From an uncultured Holophagaceae bacterium (GTDB taxonomy: Bacteria; Acidobacteriota; Holophagae; Holophagales; Holophagaceae): a stretch of 64,000 nucleotides of DNA. The position numbers and the translations under genes are program-made. This document shows, in pieces, positions 50,537 to 59,729 of this stretch. Location: the NCBI GenBank assembly GCA_903937385.1, contig CAIZZF010000026.1:248001-312000 (forward strand), read 5' to 3'. Position 1 is the first letter of the stretch. The number at the start of each line of letters is the position of its first letter. Under the pieces are notes generated by a model. The model was not told the DNA's origin and did no database searches. It was given only the letters and a program-made list of their open reading frames with translations.

Positions 50537-52282
50537 TCAGTACCGCCAGCTCTTGAGGTCCGCCCCGGCCGGGGCCGTCTTTTCCATGCGGGCCAGCATC
50601 TTCGCCAGGTAGAGGGTGCTGTAGTGCAGGCGGGAGATGTGGTTGGGGTGCTCGGGATCGCCATTCCAGCAGTGCTCGGCGCGGTCCCCGTACTTCACCT
50701 CGCCCTCGTAGGGGGGGTTGCGGGTCTGCTTCAGGAAGTCCTCCAGCAGATAGACCGCATCGTTGAGGAAGAAGGTATCGGCGCTGCCGCAGTACACGTG
50801 CAGCTTGCCCTGCAGCTTGGGACCCAGTACCGGCCAGTGCTTCTCCAGGATGGCCCGCAGGTCGTAGTGCTCCTTCCAGTAGGCGGCCACCTTGGGGTCG
50901 ATGAGGCCTGTCCGCTTGTCGAAGATGGGCTGGGGATAGCCGTCCGCGCCCTGGGGCGAGAACACCGCCTGCCAGATGTCGAACTGCTCGCTGGAGCGGC
51001 CATGGCTGCCCAGGGCCAGCTCGTAGGCATTGACCTCCTCCAGGGTCTGGAAGGTGTGCCCCAGGTAGTCCCGGGTCGCGGGCTGGGCCACGCGCTTGTG
51101 GGCACCCTCCACGTAAAAGGCGTTCTTGTCTTTGTAGAGATCGATGATGGTGTAGGCCCGGAAGTCCACGGGATCCGGGCAGGACCCGAAGGCGCCGTTG
51201 TAGTGGTCCGGGTAGAAGATCTGGGCCGCCAGGGCCTCCCAGCCCCCAGTGGAGCCGCCGCAGAGGAACCGGGCCCAGCTGGGCAGGACCCGGAAGGCCT
51301 TCTCGATGGCCGGCATCAGCTCCGTCTCGATGGCATCGCCGTAGGGGCCCAGGTTGGCGGAGTTCACGGCGTAGGAGTCGTCGTAGTAGGGGTTGGCGTG
51401 CTGCAGCTTCACGAAGAGGTAGCGGGGGAAGTCCGGCGCGGTCCACTGCTGGAAGTTGCGATAGGCCTCCTCCTGCTGGATGCGGTTGTAGCCCGAGAGG
51501 CGGAAGCGCGCGCTGTAGTCCGGCTTCAAGTCCGGGTCCGGCGGCACCGTGCGGAAGGAGTCGTCGAAGTCCCGCACGAAGTGGTCGTGCATGAGCAGCA
51601 TGGGAAAGCGGACCTCGGGATGCGCGTCGAAGCCCTCGGGCACCAGCACCAGGGCCGACAGGAACATGGGCCGCCCCCAGAACTTCGTGAGCAGCTGGCT
51701 CTGGATGCGCAGGTGGCGGACGTATTTGGAATCGGGGAGCTCCGGCAGGGGCGGGATCACCTGGTCCAGGAGCACCTGGATGGGGGCCTGACCCGGCCCC
51801 ACCCGCACCTTCCGGGGGCGGCTGTAGAGGTTCCCCGGGGCCAGGTTCCAGTGCTGGCCCTCGCCCCGGTCCATGGGCAGCTTCAGCGTGTGTCCGTCCG
51901 CCCGGTGGAAGGTCTCGTAGCGGTGCAGCAGGGCCTGCACGGTGTACTCACCCGGCGGGAGGTCCTTCAGCGAGCGGATGGGATAGCCGTCCGCCCGGGC
52001 GTCCACCTGGGCCCGCTGTCCGGGCGCAAGGCTCTCCACGTCCGTGCCGAAGATGAGCTGCGAGTCCGGGGTGTCCCCGATCTGCATGCGCGGCTCGGCG
52101 CTGGGGTCCGTGGAGAGCAGCAGGTAGAGCCGACCATCCAGGGGCTGCGCACTCAGACCCGGCGCGAAACGCACCGCGAAGCGGGCCGGTGCCTTGGGGC
52201 TGGGCTTCGGCGGGGCCGCCAGGGCCGGAAGGGCCAGGGCGAGGAAGACACCAAGTCGGAGCAGGTCTGAGATTTTGGGCAT
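50537..52282 (-). CDS. Secreted alpha/beta-hydrolase esterase
   Basis: Exported protein of 581 residues. Signal peptide MPKISDLLRLGVFLALALPA; residues about 40-180 are a beta-rich domain of unknown role; the esterase domain (about 195-560) has MLLMHDHFVRDF, the nucleophile in FLCGGSTGGWEALAAQIFYP (GxSxG), a likely acid in VYCGSADTFFLND and a likely His in DRAEHCWNGDPEHPNH. This is the 'putative esterase' family with a large lid (GYNRIQQEEAYRNFQQWTAP). The substrate is unknown. The gene stands alone inside the hydrogenase region. Confidence 0.85.
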   Translation of the reverse strand: MPKISDLLRLGVFLALALPALAAPPKPSPKAPARFAVRFAPGLSAQPLDGRLYLLLSTDPSAEPRMQIGDTPDSQLIFGTDVESLAPGQRAQVDARADGYPIRSLKDLPPGEYTVQALLHRYETFHRADGHTLKLPMDRGEGQHWNLAPGNLYSRPRKVRVGPGQAPIQVLLDQVIPPLPELPDSKYVRHLRIQSQLLTKFWGRPMFLSALVLVPEGFDAHPEVRFPMLLMHDHFVRDFDDSFRTVPPDPDLKPDYSARFRLSGYNRIQQEEAYRNFQQWTAPDFPRYLFVKLQHANPYYDDSYAVNSANLGPYGDAIETELMPAIEKAFRVLPSWARFLCGGSTGGWEALAAQIFYPDHYNGAFGSCPDPVDFRAYTIIDLYKDKNAFYVEGAHKRVAQPATRDYLGHTFQTLEEVNAYELALGSHGRSSEQFDIWQAVFSPQGADGYPQPIFDKRTGLIDPKVAAYWKEHYDLRAILEKHWPVLGPKLQGKLHVYCGSADTFFLNDAVYLLEDFLKQTRNPPYEGEVKYGDRAEHCWNGDPEHPNHISRLHYSTLYLAKMLARMEKTAPAGADLKSWRY

Positions 52283-52863
52283 GGGCTACTTTAAGGCATA
52301 TGCGCTTGTTCGTCTGAACGATCTGGAGCAGCCACGGGTCGCGGAATTTCTCGATGCCTGGTTCTCGATGGGCCAGGTCGATTCCTGGGCCGGGACTTTC
52401 GTGGTGGCGAGTTCCAGGAAGGTTCGCGCAGTACGCCCCTGACTCTGCGCAGAGGTCTGCCTTAACCAAGGGTGCGTGGCCTACCGACGAATGGAACCGC
52501 CTGTCGTGAAAGGGCGAGCACCATGGCGGGCATCCCCGTCGCCCCCGGCCCCTCCCCACCCCGCATGCGCCCGTCGCCCGCTTAGGGTTTGGACTGCTTA
52601 TGGCATTGTTCCAGGGTGAATAATAGGCACCCTCCTGTTTAATTTATTGAATTTTATCGTATTTTGGAATTCAATCATGTTGATTTAAAATTTTATCAAT
52701 AAGCTTTGTTTTACCGGCGTGTTTGCCGTTCCTCGGGTGAGGGCATCGAGTGCAATTGTAATGTTTGAGGATTTGCATTCTGGGCATTTCATGGGCGAGC
52801 CTCCTAAACGTCGCAGAACACTCGAAATAACGGATCAAGTTGCTTTAGCTTGGCTGAGAACCC
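52283..52863. other. AT-rich spacer, no gene recognised
   Basis: The right part (about 52600-52760) is strikingly AT-rich for this genome, e.g. TTTAATTTATTGAATTTTAT and GTTGATTTAAAATTTTATC. The plus-strand ORF 52719-53045 starts here but has a serine/arginine-rich, non-protein-like tail antisense to the next gene. The region probably contains the end signals of the 52864-53877 gene and the promoter of the esterase gene. Confidence 0.4.
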
Positions 52864-53877
52864 TTAGTAGCTTGGGGTCCAGCTCAAGTTCTTCGCGTTC
52901 TTGTCAAGATACTTCACCTCACCCGTTTTGGGGTTCAGCGACCACTGCGCTTTTGAGGGTACGTCTGGGTTCCCGTTCAGCCCGCGGTCAACAAAGGAGA
53001 AGGTCACGGTCCAGATTCCATCCTGCTTCTCTGCCGTCCACTTGAGAGAATCGCTGATGAAGGAGCCTGCCGAGGCGAAGGTCTTCACAGCCACACCAAC
53101 AGTGTCGTGAGACCTCCCCTGGCTGCCAGGAAGGGTTAGCCTCGCCGCCTTCACCTTGGTGATGGCGGCGGTCTCCTCAGGGCTGCCAGAAGGTGCCCTT
53201 TCTTTATCCAACTCGACCTTCAGCTTCACATCCAGTTCAAAGCGGGTCTGTGCAGATGCCGGAAGATCCGGGTCCTGAGACTTCAGCGCCGCCCTGGGAA
53301 GGTTCGCGCCGCCCTCGCCAGTGATGGCGCGGACCGCCGTTGTCTGCCAGACCCCGTCGAATCGGGAGAAGAAGGCCACCTGGTAGGTCCCAGAGGACCA
53401 GGGAACATTCTTTATTGTGAAGGCCGGTGACACAAGGCGTCCACCTGAGACCTTCACTTTGGCCTGCCCAAAGGCCTTCGGATTCCCAGCGGGACCGAAA
53501 TTGATCATCACGTCCGTCCCATCAGGCAAGGCAGCGTTAGCGGACACGATGACCCCACCGTACTGGTCCCTGGAGGCCGTCAAATCAGAAATAAGGGTTT
53601 TGGCGTTTGGATCAGGTGCAAAGGGCTTGGCCGAAGGCGCAACGGCCCCAGAATCAGTCTTCTTTTCGCCCCCAAAGATAGATCCAACGATACCGCCGAA
53701 CACCCCAAGGCCGAGGAACACCGCAAGGCAACCGACAGCCCAGTGGGTCTTCTTCTTCGCCACACCTGGTGCCCCATTCGTGGGCACAGCCGCACCCAGG
53801 CTGGATCTGCAAAACGGGCAGACCGATGCTAAGGCTGGAACCTCCTTGCGGCAGGCATAGCAAACCTTGGTTTCCAT
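52864..53877 (-). CDS. Zinc-ribbon membrane protein of unknown function
   Basis: Protein of 337 residues, not recognised. N-terminal zinc ribbon (METKVCYACRKEVPALASVC and CPFC), one membrane helix (HWAVGCLAVFLGLGVFGGIV), then about 260 residues with a beta-rich look (VIVSANAALPDGTDVMINFG, SSGTYQVAFFSRFDGVWQTT) and a C-terminal TGEVKYLDKNAKNLSWTPSY. The zinc ribbon-TM-extracytoplasmic layout resembles several uncharacterised families. Its base composition is more AT-rich than its neighbours and its flanks are AT-rich too, which suggests acquisition. No operon partner. Confidence 0.7.
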   Translation of the reverse strand: METKVCYACRKEVPALASVCPFCRSSLGAAVPTNGAPGVAKKKTHWAVGCLAVFLGLGVFGGIVGSIFGGEKKTDSGAVAPSAKPFAPDPNAKTLISDLTASRDQYGGVIVSANAALPDGTDVMINFGPAGNPKAFGQAKVKVSGGRLVSPAFTIKNVPWSSGTYQVAFFSRFDGVWQTTAVRAITGEGGANLPRAALKSQDPDLPASAQTRFELDVKLKVELDKERAPSGSPEETAAITKVKAARLTLPGSQGRSHDTVGVAVKTFASAGSFISDSLKWTAEKQDGIWTVTFSFVDRGLNGNPDVPSKAQWSLNPKTGEVKYLDKNAKNLSWTPSY

Positions 53878-54284
53878 TTTTTACCTCTTGGTGTGATTTC
53901 TTGTGAATAACTTGAGGTGTCGTGTGAATAGGGAATTCAAAGGCCCCATACTGAAATTCCGGAAACATTTCTTCCCGATCGATGGTTCGTTCGTAGGATT
54001 TCTTGGCTCTTTCTGTGGGTCGAGGAAGGCCTGAAGAGCCTTCGGGGCTTTGCCTACGGCTGTCAAAGAGGTTTGGCCCCACGATGGGCCAAGGCTTCGC
54101 TGGGGTCAAGATCAACTCATCCCACATATTAGGCGTCTGACCACGCGGAGGCATCACACCGTCAAGGCGGCTGTTCTTTTCGGCTGAGGCAGTCGAGGAC
54201 CGCGGCGATGACGCTGGGCTGCTGGATGACGTCTATGCGCTGCATGCGACTGTCGCAGTGCGAAGCGGCGACGATAGGCCCTTA
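53878..54284. other. AT-richer spacer with a possible transposase remnant
   Basis: Upstream region of the zinc-ribbon gene. Short minus-strand ORFs (61 and 167 residues) show no protein-like pattern. The only notable content is the 40-codon transposase-like fragment at 54162-54281, next to an inverted repeat. Confidence 0.4.
54162..54281 (-). pseudogene. Possible remnant of a transposase C-terminus
   Basis: An open stretch bounded upstream by a stop reads ...ASHCDSRMQRIDVIQQPSVIA and ends LDCLSRKEQPP. From memory this resembles the C-terminal end of transposases of the IS91/zinc-binding type (C-x2-C/M-R-V-I-x-F-I-x-x-P-x-V-I). No other part of such a gene is present, so it would be a small decayed fragment. 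Low certainty. Confidence 0.28.
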
Positions 54285-54348
54285 TCACCGTTCATCACTG
54301 TTCATCACCGGTTCCAAAAGATCTTTTAACCGGTGATGCACGGTGATG
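54285..54348. repeat. Inverted repeat, AACCGGTGATGAAC type
   Basis: The left arm TCACCGTTCATCACTGTTCATCACCGGTT pairs over about 21 bases (2 mismatches) with AACCGGTGATGCACGGTGATG. The loop AAAAGATCTTTT is itself self-complementary. It shares the ACCGGTGAKGAACAGTGAKGAACGGTGA pattern with the repeat at 50266-50346, though the two differ in detail. It lies 16 bases past the hypF stop. Confidence 0.75.
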
Positions 54349-54363
54349 TTCATGAATAGGACT

Positions 54364-56628
54364 TCACCGGTCAACCGTCGTCAGCACCGCCACGGCGGCC
54401 TGGCCGAGGGAGATGCCGCCATCGTTGGTTGGGAAGGCGCGATGGCGGTGGACGCGGAAGCCGGCGCCGCCAAGTTTCTGCTGCACCCGCGCGGTGAGCA
54501 GGGCGTTCTGGAAGCAGCCGCCGGAGAGCACCACGTCGGGCAGACCCGCCTGCTGTGCCCAGGCCAGGGCCAGGTCCGCCAGAGCCGCGTGGAAGCGGGC
54601 GGCGATGAAGCCCGCGTCCCGGCCCGCGGCCAGGTCCGCCAGCACGCCGGCCACCAGGGGTGCGGGATCCGCGGTGCCGTCGCGGAAGTCCCAGGCATAG
54701 GGCGCCTCCACCCGCTCTCCGGCGGCGAACTCCAGGGCCATGGCCGCCTGCCCCTCGAAGCCGCCCCGGGCGTGGAGCCCCGTCAGGGCCGCCACGGCAT
54801 CGAAGAGGCGGCCGAGGCTTGAGGTAAGGGGGCTGTTGAAGGCCCCGGCGAGCAGGGTCTGCAGCTGCTCCCACTCGGCGCCGTCGAAGGCGGCGGCCAG
54901 CGGCGGAGGCGGAGCCCCCGCGCCCTGCACTGCCCACAGGAGGCCGCAGGCGCTTCGGCGGGGCTGCTTCACGGCGGCGGCCCCGCCAGGCAGGGGGAAG
55001 GGCTTCAGGTGACCCAGCCGCGTGAACGCCGCGCCCTGAAGCCGCAGGGCCTCGCCGCCCCAGAGCGTGCCGTCGCTGCCCAGGCCCGTGCCGTCCCAGG
55101 TGAGCGCCAGCGCGGGCCCGGTCAGGGCATGTTCCGCGGCGCAGGCGGCGCCGTGGGCGTGGTGGTGCTGGACGCGAACCAGGGGCACCTGCCACTCGGC
55201 CGCCAGCCGCTCCGCCAGGCGCGTGCTGGCGTAGTCCGGATGCAGGTCGCAGGCCAGCAGCTCGGGCCGGGCCCCGAAGAAGGCCAGCAGGTCATCCACC
55301 GTGCGCGCCAGCAGGTCGCTGCCCTCCAGGCTGGTGAGGTCGCCCAGGTGCTGGCTCATGACCAGCTCCCCACCCTTCAGCAGGGCCACGGTGTTCTTCT
55401 GGTGGGCGCCCAGGGCCAGCACGCAGGGGCTACTGAGGCCTTCCAGGCCTAGGGTCACCGCCAGGGGCGCGAAGCCCCGGGCCCGGCGCAGGAGGGTCGG
55501 GCCGTCGGCGTCCACCCGCAGGACCGAGTCATCCACGGGCCGCGTGATGGGCCGGTCGTGGCTGAGGAACAGGTCCGCCAGACCGCCCAGCCGCCGCCGG
55601 GCCTCGTCGTCCTCGAAGGCCATGGGCTCGTCGCTGAGGTTGCCCGAGGTGCAGACCAGGGGCCGCCCCGCCGCAGCCAGCAGCAGGCGGTGCAGCGGCG
55701 TGTTGGGCAGGAAGGCGCCCAGCCGCGGGTTGCCGGGCGCCACCTCGGCCACCACCGCGCCGCCGGGCCGCCGCCGCAGCAGCAGGATGGGCGCCTCGGG
55801 CGAGGCCAGCCAGGCGGCTTCTTCCGGCGATACCTCGCAGTCCCGCAGGAGGCTCGCGCGGTCCGGGAACATCACGGCGAAGGGCTTCGCCTCCCGCCGC
55901 TTGCGGGATCGCAGCAGTCCCACGGCTGCAGCGGCGGTGGCATCCACCAGCAGCTGGTAGCCGCCCAGCCCCTTCAGCGCCAGCACCGCGCCCTGGCGCA
56001 GGGCCTCGGCGGCGGCGGCCAGGGCGGCCTCGCCCTCAGCGCGGAGGATGCCGTCGGCACCCTGCAGCGCGAGCCGCGGGCCGCAGGCCGGGCAGGCCAC
56101 GGGCTGGGCGTGGAAGCGGCGGTCCAGGGGATCGCGGTATTCCCGCTCACAGTCCGGGCACAGCGGGAAGGCCTTCATGGCGGTGCGCGGCCGGTCGTAG
56201 GGGAGGCCCTCGATGATCGTATAGCGCGGGCCGCAGCGGGTGCAGTTGGTGAAGGGGTAGCGGTAGCGCCGCTCGCCGGGCGTGTCCACCTCGGCGGCGC
56301 AGGCCTCGCACAGGGCCAGGTCCGGCGGCACCACGGGGCGCGGGGCCTCGCCCTGCCCGCTCTCCCGAATCCGGAAGTCGGCCTCGCCCGGGACTTCATC
56401 GATGGCTTCACCGACCAGCGACTGAACCCGCGCCGGCGCGGGGATCTCCTGCAGGGCCCGCTCGAAGTCGGCGAGGTCTGCCTCGGTGCCCTGGGCCTCG
56501 AGGGTGACGCCCTCGGCGTGGTTCCAGACAAAGCCCGTCAGACCCCGGGCCAGGGCGAGCCGATAGACCGCGGGCCGGAAGCCCACGCCCTGGACCACGC
56601 CTCGGACCTGGCAGCGCCGGCGCGGCAT
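54364..56628 (-). CDS. hypF: Carbamoyltransferase HypF
   Basis: Protein of 754 residues that makes the thiocarbamate on HypE from carbamoyl phosphate and ATP. Domains in order: acylphosphatase (RCQVRGVVQGVGFRPAVYRL), zinc fingers (PDLALCEACAAEV, NCTRCGPRYTII, CPDCEREY, CPACGPRL), YrdC-like (AALAAAAEALRQGAVLALKG, TSGNLSDEPMAFEDDEA), and a Kae1-like C-terminal domain with VQHHHAHGAACAAEHALTG and LSGGCFQNALLT. ATG at 56628 overlaps the hypB stop as TGATG. Last gene of the hox-hypABF operon. Confidence 0.96.
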   Translation of the reverse strand: MPRRRCQVRGVVQGVGFRPAVYRLALARGLTGFVWNHAEGVTLEAQGTEADLADFERALQEIPAPARVQSLVGEAIDEVPGEADFRIRESGQGEAPRPVVPPDLALCEACAAEVDTPGERRYRYPFTNCTRCGPRYTIIEGLPYDRPRTAMKAFPLCPDCEREYRDPLDRRFHAQPVACPACGPRLALQGADGILRAEGEAALAAAAEALRQGAVLALKGLGGYQLLVDATAAAAVGLLRSRKRREAKPFAVMFPDRASLLRDCEVSPEEAAWLASPEAPILLLRRRPGGAVVAEVAPGNPRLGAFLPNTPLHRLLLAAAGRPLVCTSGNLSDEPMAFEDDEARRRLGGLADLFLSHDRPITRPVDDSVLRVDADGPTLLRRARGFAPLAVTLGLEGLSSPCVLALGAHQKNTVALLKGGELVMSQHLGDLTSLEGSDLLARTVDDLLAFFGARPELLACDLHPDYASTRLAERLAAEWQVPLVRVQHHHAHGAACAAEHALTGPALALTWDGTGLGSDGTLWGGEALRLQGAAFTRLGHLKPFPLPGGAAAVKQPRRSACGLLWAVQGAGAPPPPLAAAFDGAEWEQLQTLLAGAFNSPLTSSLGRLFDAVAALTGLHARGGFEGQAAMALEFAAGERVEAPYAWDFRDGTADPAPLVAGVLADLAAGRDAGFIAARFHAALADLALAWAQQAGLPDVVLSGGCFQNALLTARVQQKLGGAGFRVHRHRAFPTNDGGISLGQAAVAVLTTVDR

Positions 56629-57377
56629 CAAGCCTGCTGGGGCGCCAGGCGCCGGGCCTCGATCCACGCGATCCAGGCGTCGAGTCCCTCGCCGGACTGG
56701 GCGGACACCCGCAGGATCTGGATCGCGGGGTTCACGCGGCGGGCATAGCTCAGGCAGAGCTCCGGATCGAAGCGGAGGTGGGGCAGCAGGTCCACCTTGT
56801 TGAGCAGCATCAGGTCCGCCGCGGCGAACATGTCCGGGTACTTGAGCGGCTTGTCCTCACCCTCGGTGACGGAGAGGATCACCACCTTGTGCGCCTCGCC
56901 CAGGTCGAAGGCCGCGGGGCAGACCAGATTGCCCACGTTCTCGATCATCACCACGGCCCCGGCGGGCGGGGCCAGCAGGTCCAGAGCATGGCCCACCATG
57001 TGGGCGTCCAGGTGGCAGCCCTTGCCGGTATTGATCTGCACCGCGGGCGCACCCGCGGCCTTGATGCGGTCCGCATCCTGGCTGGTCTGCTGGTCGCCCT
57101 CGATGACCACCACGGGCACCCGGCCCTGCAGGCGCCGGATGGTCGCCTCCAGCAGGGTGGTCTTGCCGGACCCGGGGCTGCTGACGAGGTTCAGTGTGAA
57201 CCAGCCCTGGGCCGCGCAGCGCTCGCGGTTTCGGGCCGCCAGGGCGTCGTTCTTCGCCAGGAGGTTCTGCTCCAGGCTGACCCGCCGCCGGCCCGGCCGC
57301 AGCGGCGCGGCCTCATGGGCGTGCGCGTGGCCGTCCAGCGTGGCGCCGTCGCCTCCGCAACCGCAGGTGGTGCACAT
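56628..57377 (-). CDS. hypB: Hydrogenase nickel incorporation GTPase HypB
   Basis: GTPase of 249 residues driving Ni insertion. The N-terminus [11 protein letters not shown] carries the high-affinity nickel motif CxxCGC; the His-rich stretch is short ([10 protein letters not shown]). P-loop [20 protein letters not shown], switch [20 protein letters not shown], metal-site segment [19 protein letters not shown], and [17 protein letters not shown] at 57377 is fixed by the metal motif; the 29 upstream track codons are hypA sequence. It lies 2 bp after hypA. Confidence 0.96.
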   Translation of the reverse strand: MCTTCGCGGDGATLDGHAHAHEAAPLRPGRRRVSLEQNLLAKNDALAARNRERCAAQGWFTLNLVSSPGSGKTTLLEATIRRLQGRVPVVVIEGDQQTSQDADRIKAAGAPAVQINTGKGCHLDAHMVGHALDLLAPPAGAVVMIENVGNLVCPAAFDLGEAHKVVILSVTEGEDKPLKYPDMFAAADLMLLNKVDLLPHLRFDPELCLSYARRVNPAIQILRVSAQSGEGLDAWIAWIEARRLAPQQA

Positions 57378-57379
57378 GG

Positions 57380-57727
57380 TCAGGCCTCCTCGACGTCGAT
57401 GTCCTTGATGCGCAGCTCCGTGCCGCCGGTGACCGTGACGAAGCCTTCGCCGCAGGCGGGACACAGGTCGAAGCGGGCCTCGATCTCCACCTGGGCGCCG
57501 CAGTCCTGACAGAGGCCCGTACCCGGAAGCTCCAGAATGTCGAGGCTGGCGCCCTCCGCCAAGGTGTCCTGGGAGACCGCCTCAAAGGCGAAGCGCAGCG
57601 CCTCCACCTCGGCGCCAGAGAGCTTGCCCACCTCGAGGCGCACCTGCACGACCCGGGCGAAACCGGCGGCCAGGGCCTCCTCCTGGATGCCCTGGATCAT
57701 TCCCTCCAGGATGGAAAGCTCATGCAT
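57380..57727 (-). CDS. hypA: Hydrogenase nickel chaperone HypA
   Basis: Zinc- and nickel-binding protein of 115 residues delivering Ni with Hyp[21 protein letters not shown] has the Ni-binding MHE start, and the zinc site is [20 protein letters not shown] (CxxC-x12-CxxC). HVE-type variants are excluded. It starts 4 bp after the hydrogenase protease stop and is followed by hypB 2 bp later. Confidence 0.96.
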   Translation of the reverse strand: MHELSILEGMIQGIQEEALAAGFARVVQVRLEVGKLSGAEVEALRFAFEAVSQDTLAEGASLDILELPGTGLCQDCGAQVEIEARFDLCPACGEGFVTVTGGTELRIKDIDVEEA

Positions 57728-57731
57728 GCAG

Positions 57732-58226
57732 CTACTCTACCCTGGGCAGCAAGGCGGTCCAGGCCTTCAGGTCGGCGGCGCCCAGGAGGACTTCCAGCAG
57801 ACCCCAGGCTGCCGCCAAGTGGGCTTCGGCAGCGGCGGACAGGGGCTCGCCCAGCTCGAAGGCCACCCCCCGGATGCCCAGGACGAACGCCGGCGGCGCG
57901 GGCTCTCCGGTGATCCGCTCGTAGACATGGAGGACCGCCCCGGGGCTGAGCTCGTGCGTGGTGTAGCTGCGGTCCTGCGCGGGCTGGACGCGACGGAAGG
58001 CGAAGGGCGGCGGGCAGGCGGCGTCCGCATCCAGGAACAGGGCCAGGTCGTGGCCTCGGAGGTCCTCGGCGTGCTCGATCTGCAGCTGAAAGTCCGCCAC
58101 CGGCGTGACCCGCAGGTCGGGGTGCTCCCCCAGCCAGGCCACCGCCCGGTCCAGCAGCAGGGGGCCCAGTGCGTCATCCCCCCGGCTGGGGTTGCCATAG
58201 CCGAAGAGAATCACGGACGGGCTCAC
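57732..58226 (-). CDS. hoxW: Hydrogenase maturation endopeptidase for HoxH
   Basis: M52-like peptidase of 164 residues: GYGNPSRGDDALGPLLLDRA (metal-binding Asp), DFQLQIEHAEDLRGHDLALF, and a His in SYTTHELSPGAVLHVYERIT. The start is GTG at 58226 overlapping the hoxH stop as GTGA. Position and GNPSRGDD-type motif match HoxW proteins that process NAD-linked hydrogenases; HoxH here carries a long C-terminal tail to remove. Confidence 0.88.
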   Translation of the reverse strand: MSPSVILFGYGNPSRGDDALGPLLLDRAVAWLGEHPDLRVTPVADFQLQIEHAEDLRGHDLALFLDADAACPPPFAFRRVQPAQDRSYTTHELSPGAVLHVYERITGEPAPPAFVLGIRGVAFELGEPLSAAAEAHLAAAWGLLEVLLGAADLKAWTALLPRVE

Positions 58227-59713
58227 AGCGTGGGTCGGGAGAGCTGTCCCTCGGCGGACCGCACCAGCCGGTCCAGCGGCTCGCCGTCAACAGCCAGCAG
58301 ACTCACCTCCAGTGGCATCCGGCCCAGGGCGTGAGTGGCGCAGGAGAGACAGGGATCGTAGGCCCGGATGGCCACTTCGATGTGGTTGAGCAGGCCTTCC
58401 GTGAGCTTCCGGCCATCCAGGTAGCGGGAGGCCACCTGCCGCACGGCCTCGTTCATGGCCTGGTTGTTGTTCGTGGTGCTCACGATGAGGTTGGCCTTCT
58501 CCACCACGTCGTTCTCGTTGATCTTGTAGTGGTGGAACAAGGTGCCCCGGGGGGCCTCCACCACGCCCACGCCCTCCAGGGCCCGGGCTCCCCGGGTGAC
58601 CAGGTCCGTGCCGAGCAGGTCCGGGTCCTCCAGCAGCTGCTCAATGGCCTCAGCGGCGTGCAGCATCTCGATCATGCGGGCCCAGTGGTAGGCCAGGGTT
58701 GCGTGCTGCAGCCCGCCGCCGGCGGCGGCGCGGAAGGCCTGGCGCTCGGCCTCGGCCAGGGGAGTGGACACCCGGTCACAGATGTTGAGCCGCGCCAGGG
58801 GCCCCACTCGGTACCAGCCCTCCTCGGCACCCTTGCCGATGATGAAGGGGAACTTCATGTAGGACCAGGACTTCACTTCCTCGCGGATGTAGCGGTTGTA
58901 GTGGGTGTAGTCCACATGGTCGAAGATGGTGGCGCCCCCAGGATCCAGGGCCCTCAGACCGCCGTCATAGAGCTCAAGGTCCCCACCGGCCCCGACGAGT
59001 CCGAGGTGATTGGAGGGAAAGGTCCCGAACTCCGCGCTGTACTCGCTGGAGGTGAAGAAGTCCCGGCTGAGCTTCACCGCCGCCTGGCTCCAGGCCACCA
59101 CCTGCGCGATGCCGCCCCGGAGCTCGTCCCGTTCGGAGGCCTTGAGCGCCTTGTTCATGCCGCCGGGCAAGGCCGCAGTGCCGTGGACCCGCTTGCCCGT
59201 GATGTGGCGGATGACCTCCTGGCCGTACTTGCGGAGCTTCACACCCTGCAGGGCCAGCTCCGGGTGGCTGGCGATGACGCCAATGATGTTGCGCCGCTCC
59301 ACCTCGGAGTCGAAGCCGAAGAGCAGGTCCGGGCTGGCGAGGTGGAAGAAGTGGAGGGCGTGGGACTGGAGCATCTGGCCGAAGTGCAGCAGCCGACGCA
59401 GCTTCTCCGCGGGTGGAGTCAGGGTGCGGGCCCCCACCAGCATGTCCACGGCCTTGGCCGCGGCCAGGTGGTGGCTCACGGGGCAGATGCCGCAGAGCCG
59501 CTGGACCAGGACAGGAACCTCCCAGTAGGGCCGGCCCTGGATGAACTTCTCGAAGCCCCGGAACTCCACGATGTGCAGGCGGACCTGGTGGACCCGGTTC
59601 TGCTCGTCCAGGAGGATCGTGACCTTGCCATGGCCCTCCACCCGGGTGACCGGCTCGATCACGACGCGCCTCAGGGCCTCTGGGTTGGCGGCGGATTCCA
59701 GGTTGTGGCTCAT
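58223..59713 (-). CDS. hoxH: NAD-linked bidirectional [NiFe] hydrogenase large subunit HoxH
   Basis: Catalytic subunit of 496 residues. IEPVTRVEGHGKVTILLDEQ; first Cys pair RLCGICPVSHHLAAAKAVDM; second pair AYDPCLSCATH, followed by about 35 more residues (ALGRMPLEVSLLAVDGEPLD...) removed in maturation. These features mark a group 3d enzyme. ATG at 59713 is the start; the 64 upstream track codons are hoxY in another frame. It works with HoxY, and the HoxFU diaphorase pair exchanges electrons with NAD(H). Confidence 0.96.
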   Translation of the reverse strand: MSHNLESAANPEALRRVVIEPVTRVEGHGKVTILLDEQNRVHQVRLHIVEFRGFEKFIQGRPYWEVPVLVQRLCGICPVSHHLAAAKAVDMLVGARTLTPPAEKLRRLLHFGQMLQSHALHFFHLASPDLLFGFDSEVERRNIIGVIASHPELALQGVKLRKYGQEVIRHITGKRVHGTAALPGGMNKALKASERDELRGGIAQVVAWSQAAVKLSRDFFTSSEYSAEFGTFPSNHLGLVGAGGDLELYDGGLRALDPGGATIFDHVDYTHYNRYIREEVKSWSYMKFPFIIGKGAEEGWYRVGPLARLNICDRVSTPLAEAERQAFRAAAGGGLQHATLAYHWARMIEMLHAAEAIEQLLEDPDLLGTDLVTRGARALEGVGVVEAPRGTLFHHYKINENDVVEKANLIVSTTNNNQAMNEAVRQVASRYLDGRKLTEGLLNHIEVAIRAYDPCLSCATHALGRMPLEVSLLAVDGEPLDRLVRSAEGQLSRPTL

Positions 59714-59729
59714 GGTCAGTTCTCCTGGA

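Noticed and set aside
52719-53045. 108-residue plus-strand ORF
   Set aside because: The second half is antisense to the zinc-ribbon protein gene and is a serine/arginine-rich string; no start signal.
53654-54157. 167-residue minus-strand ORF upstream of the zinc-ribbon gene
   Set aside because: Its 3' part overlaps the zinc-ribbon gene in another frame and the composition is unlike a folded protein.
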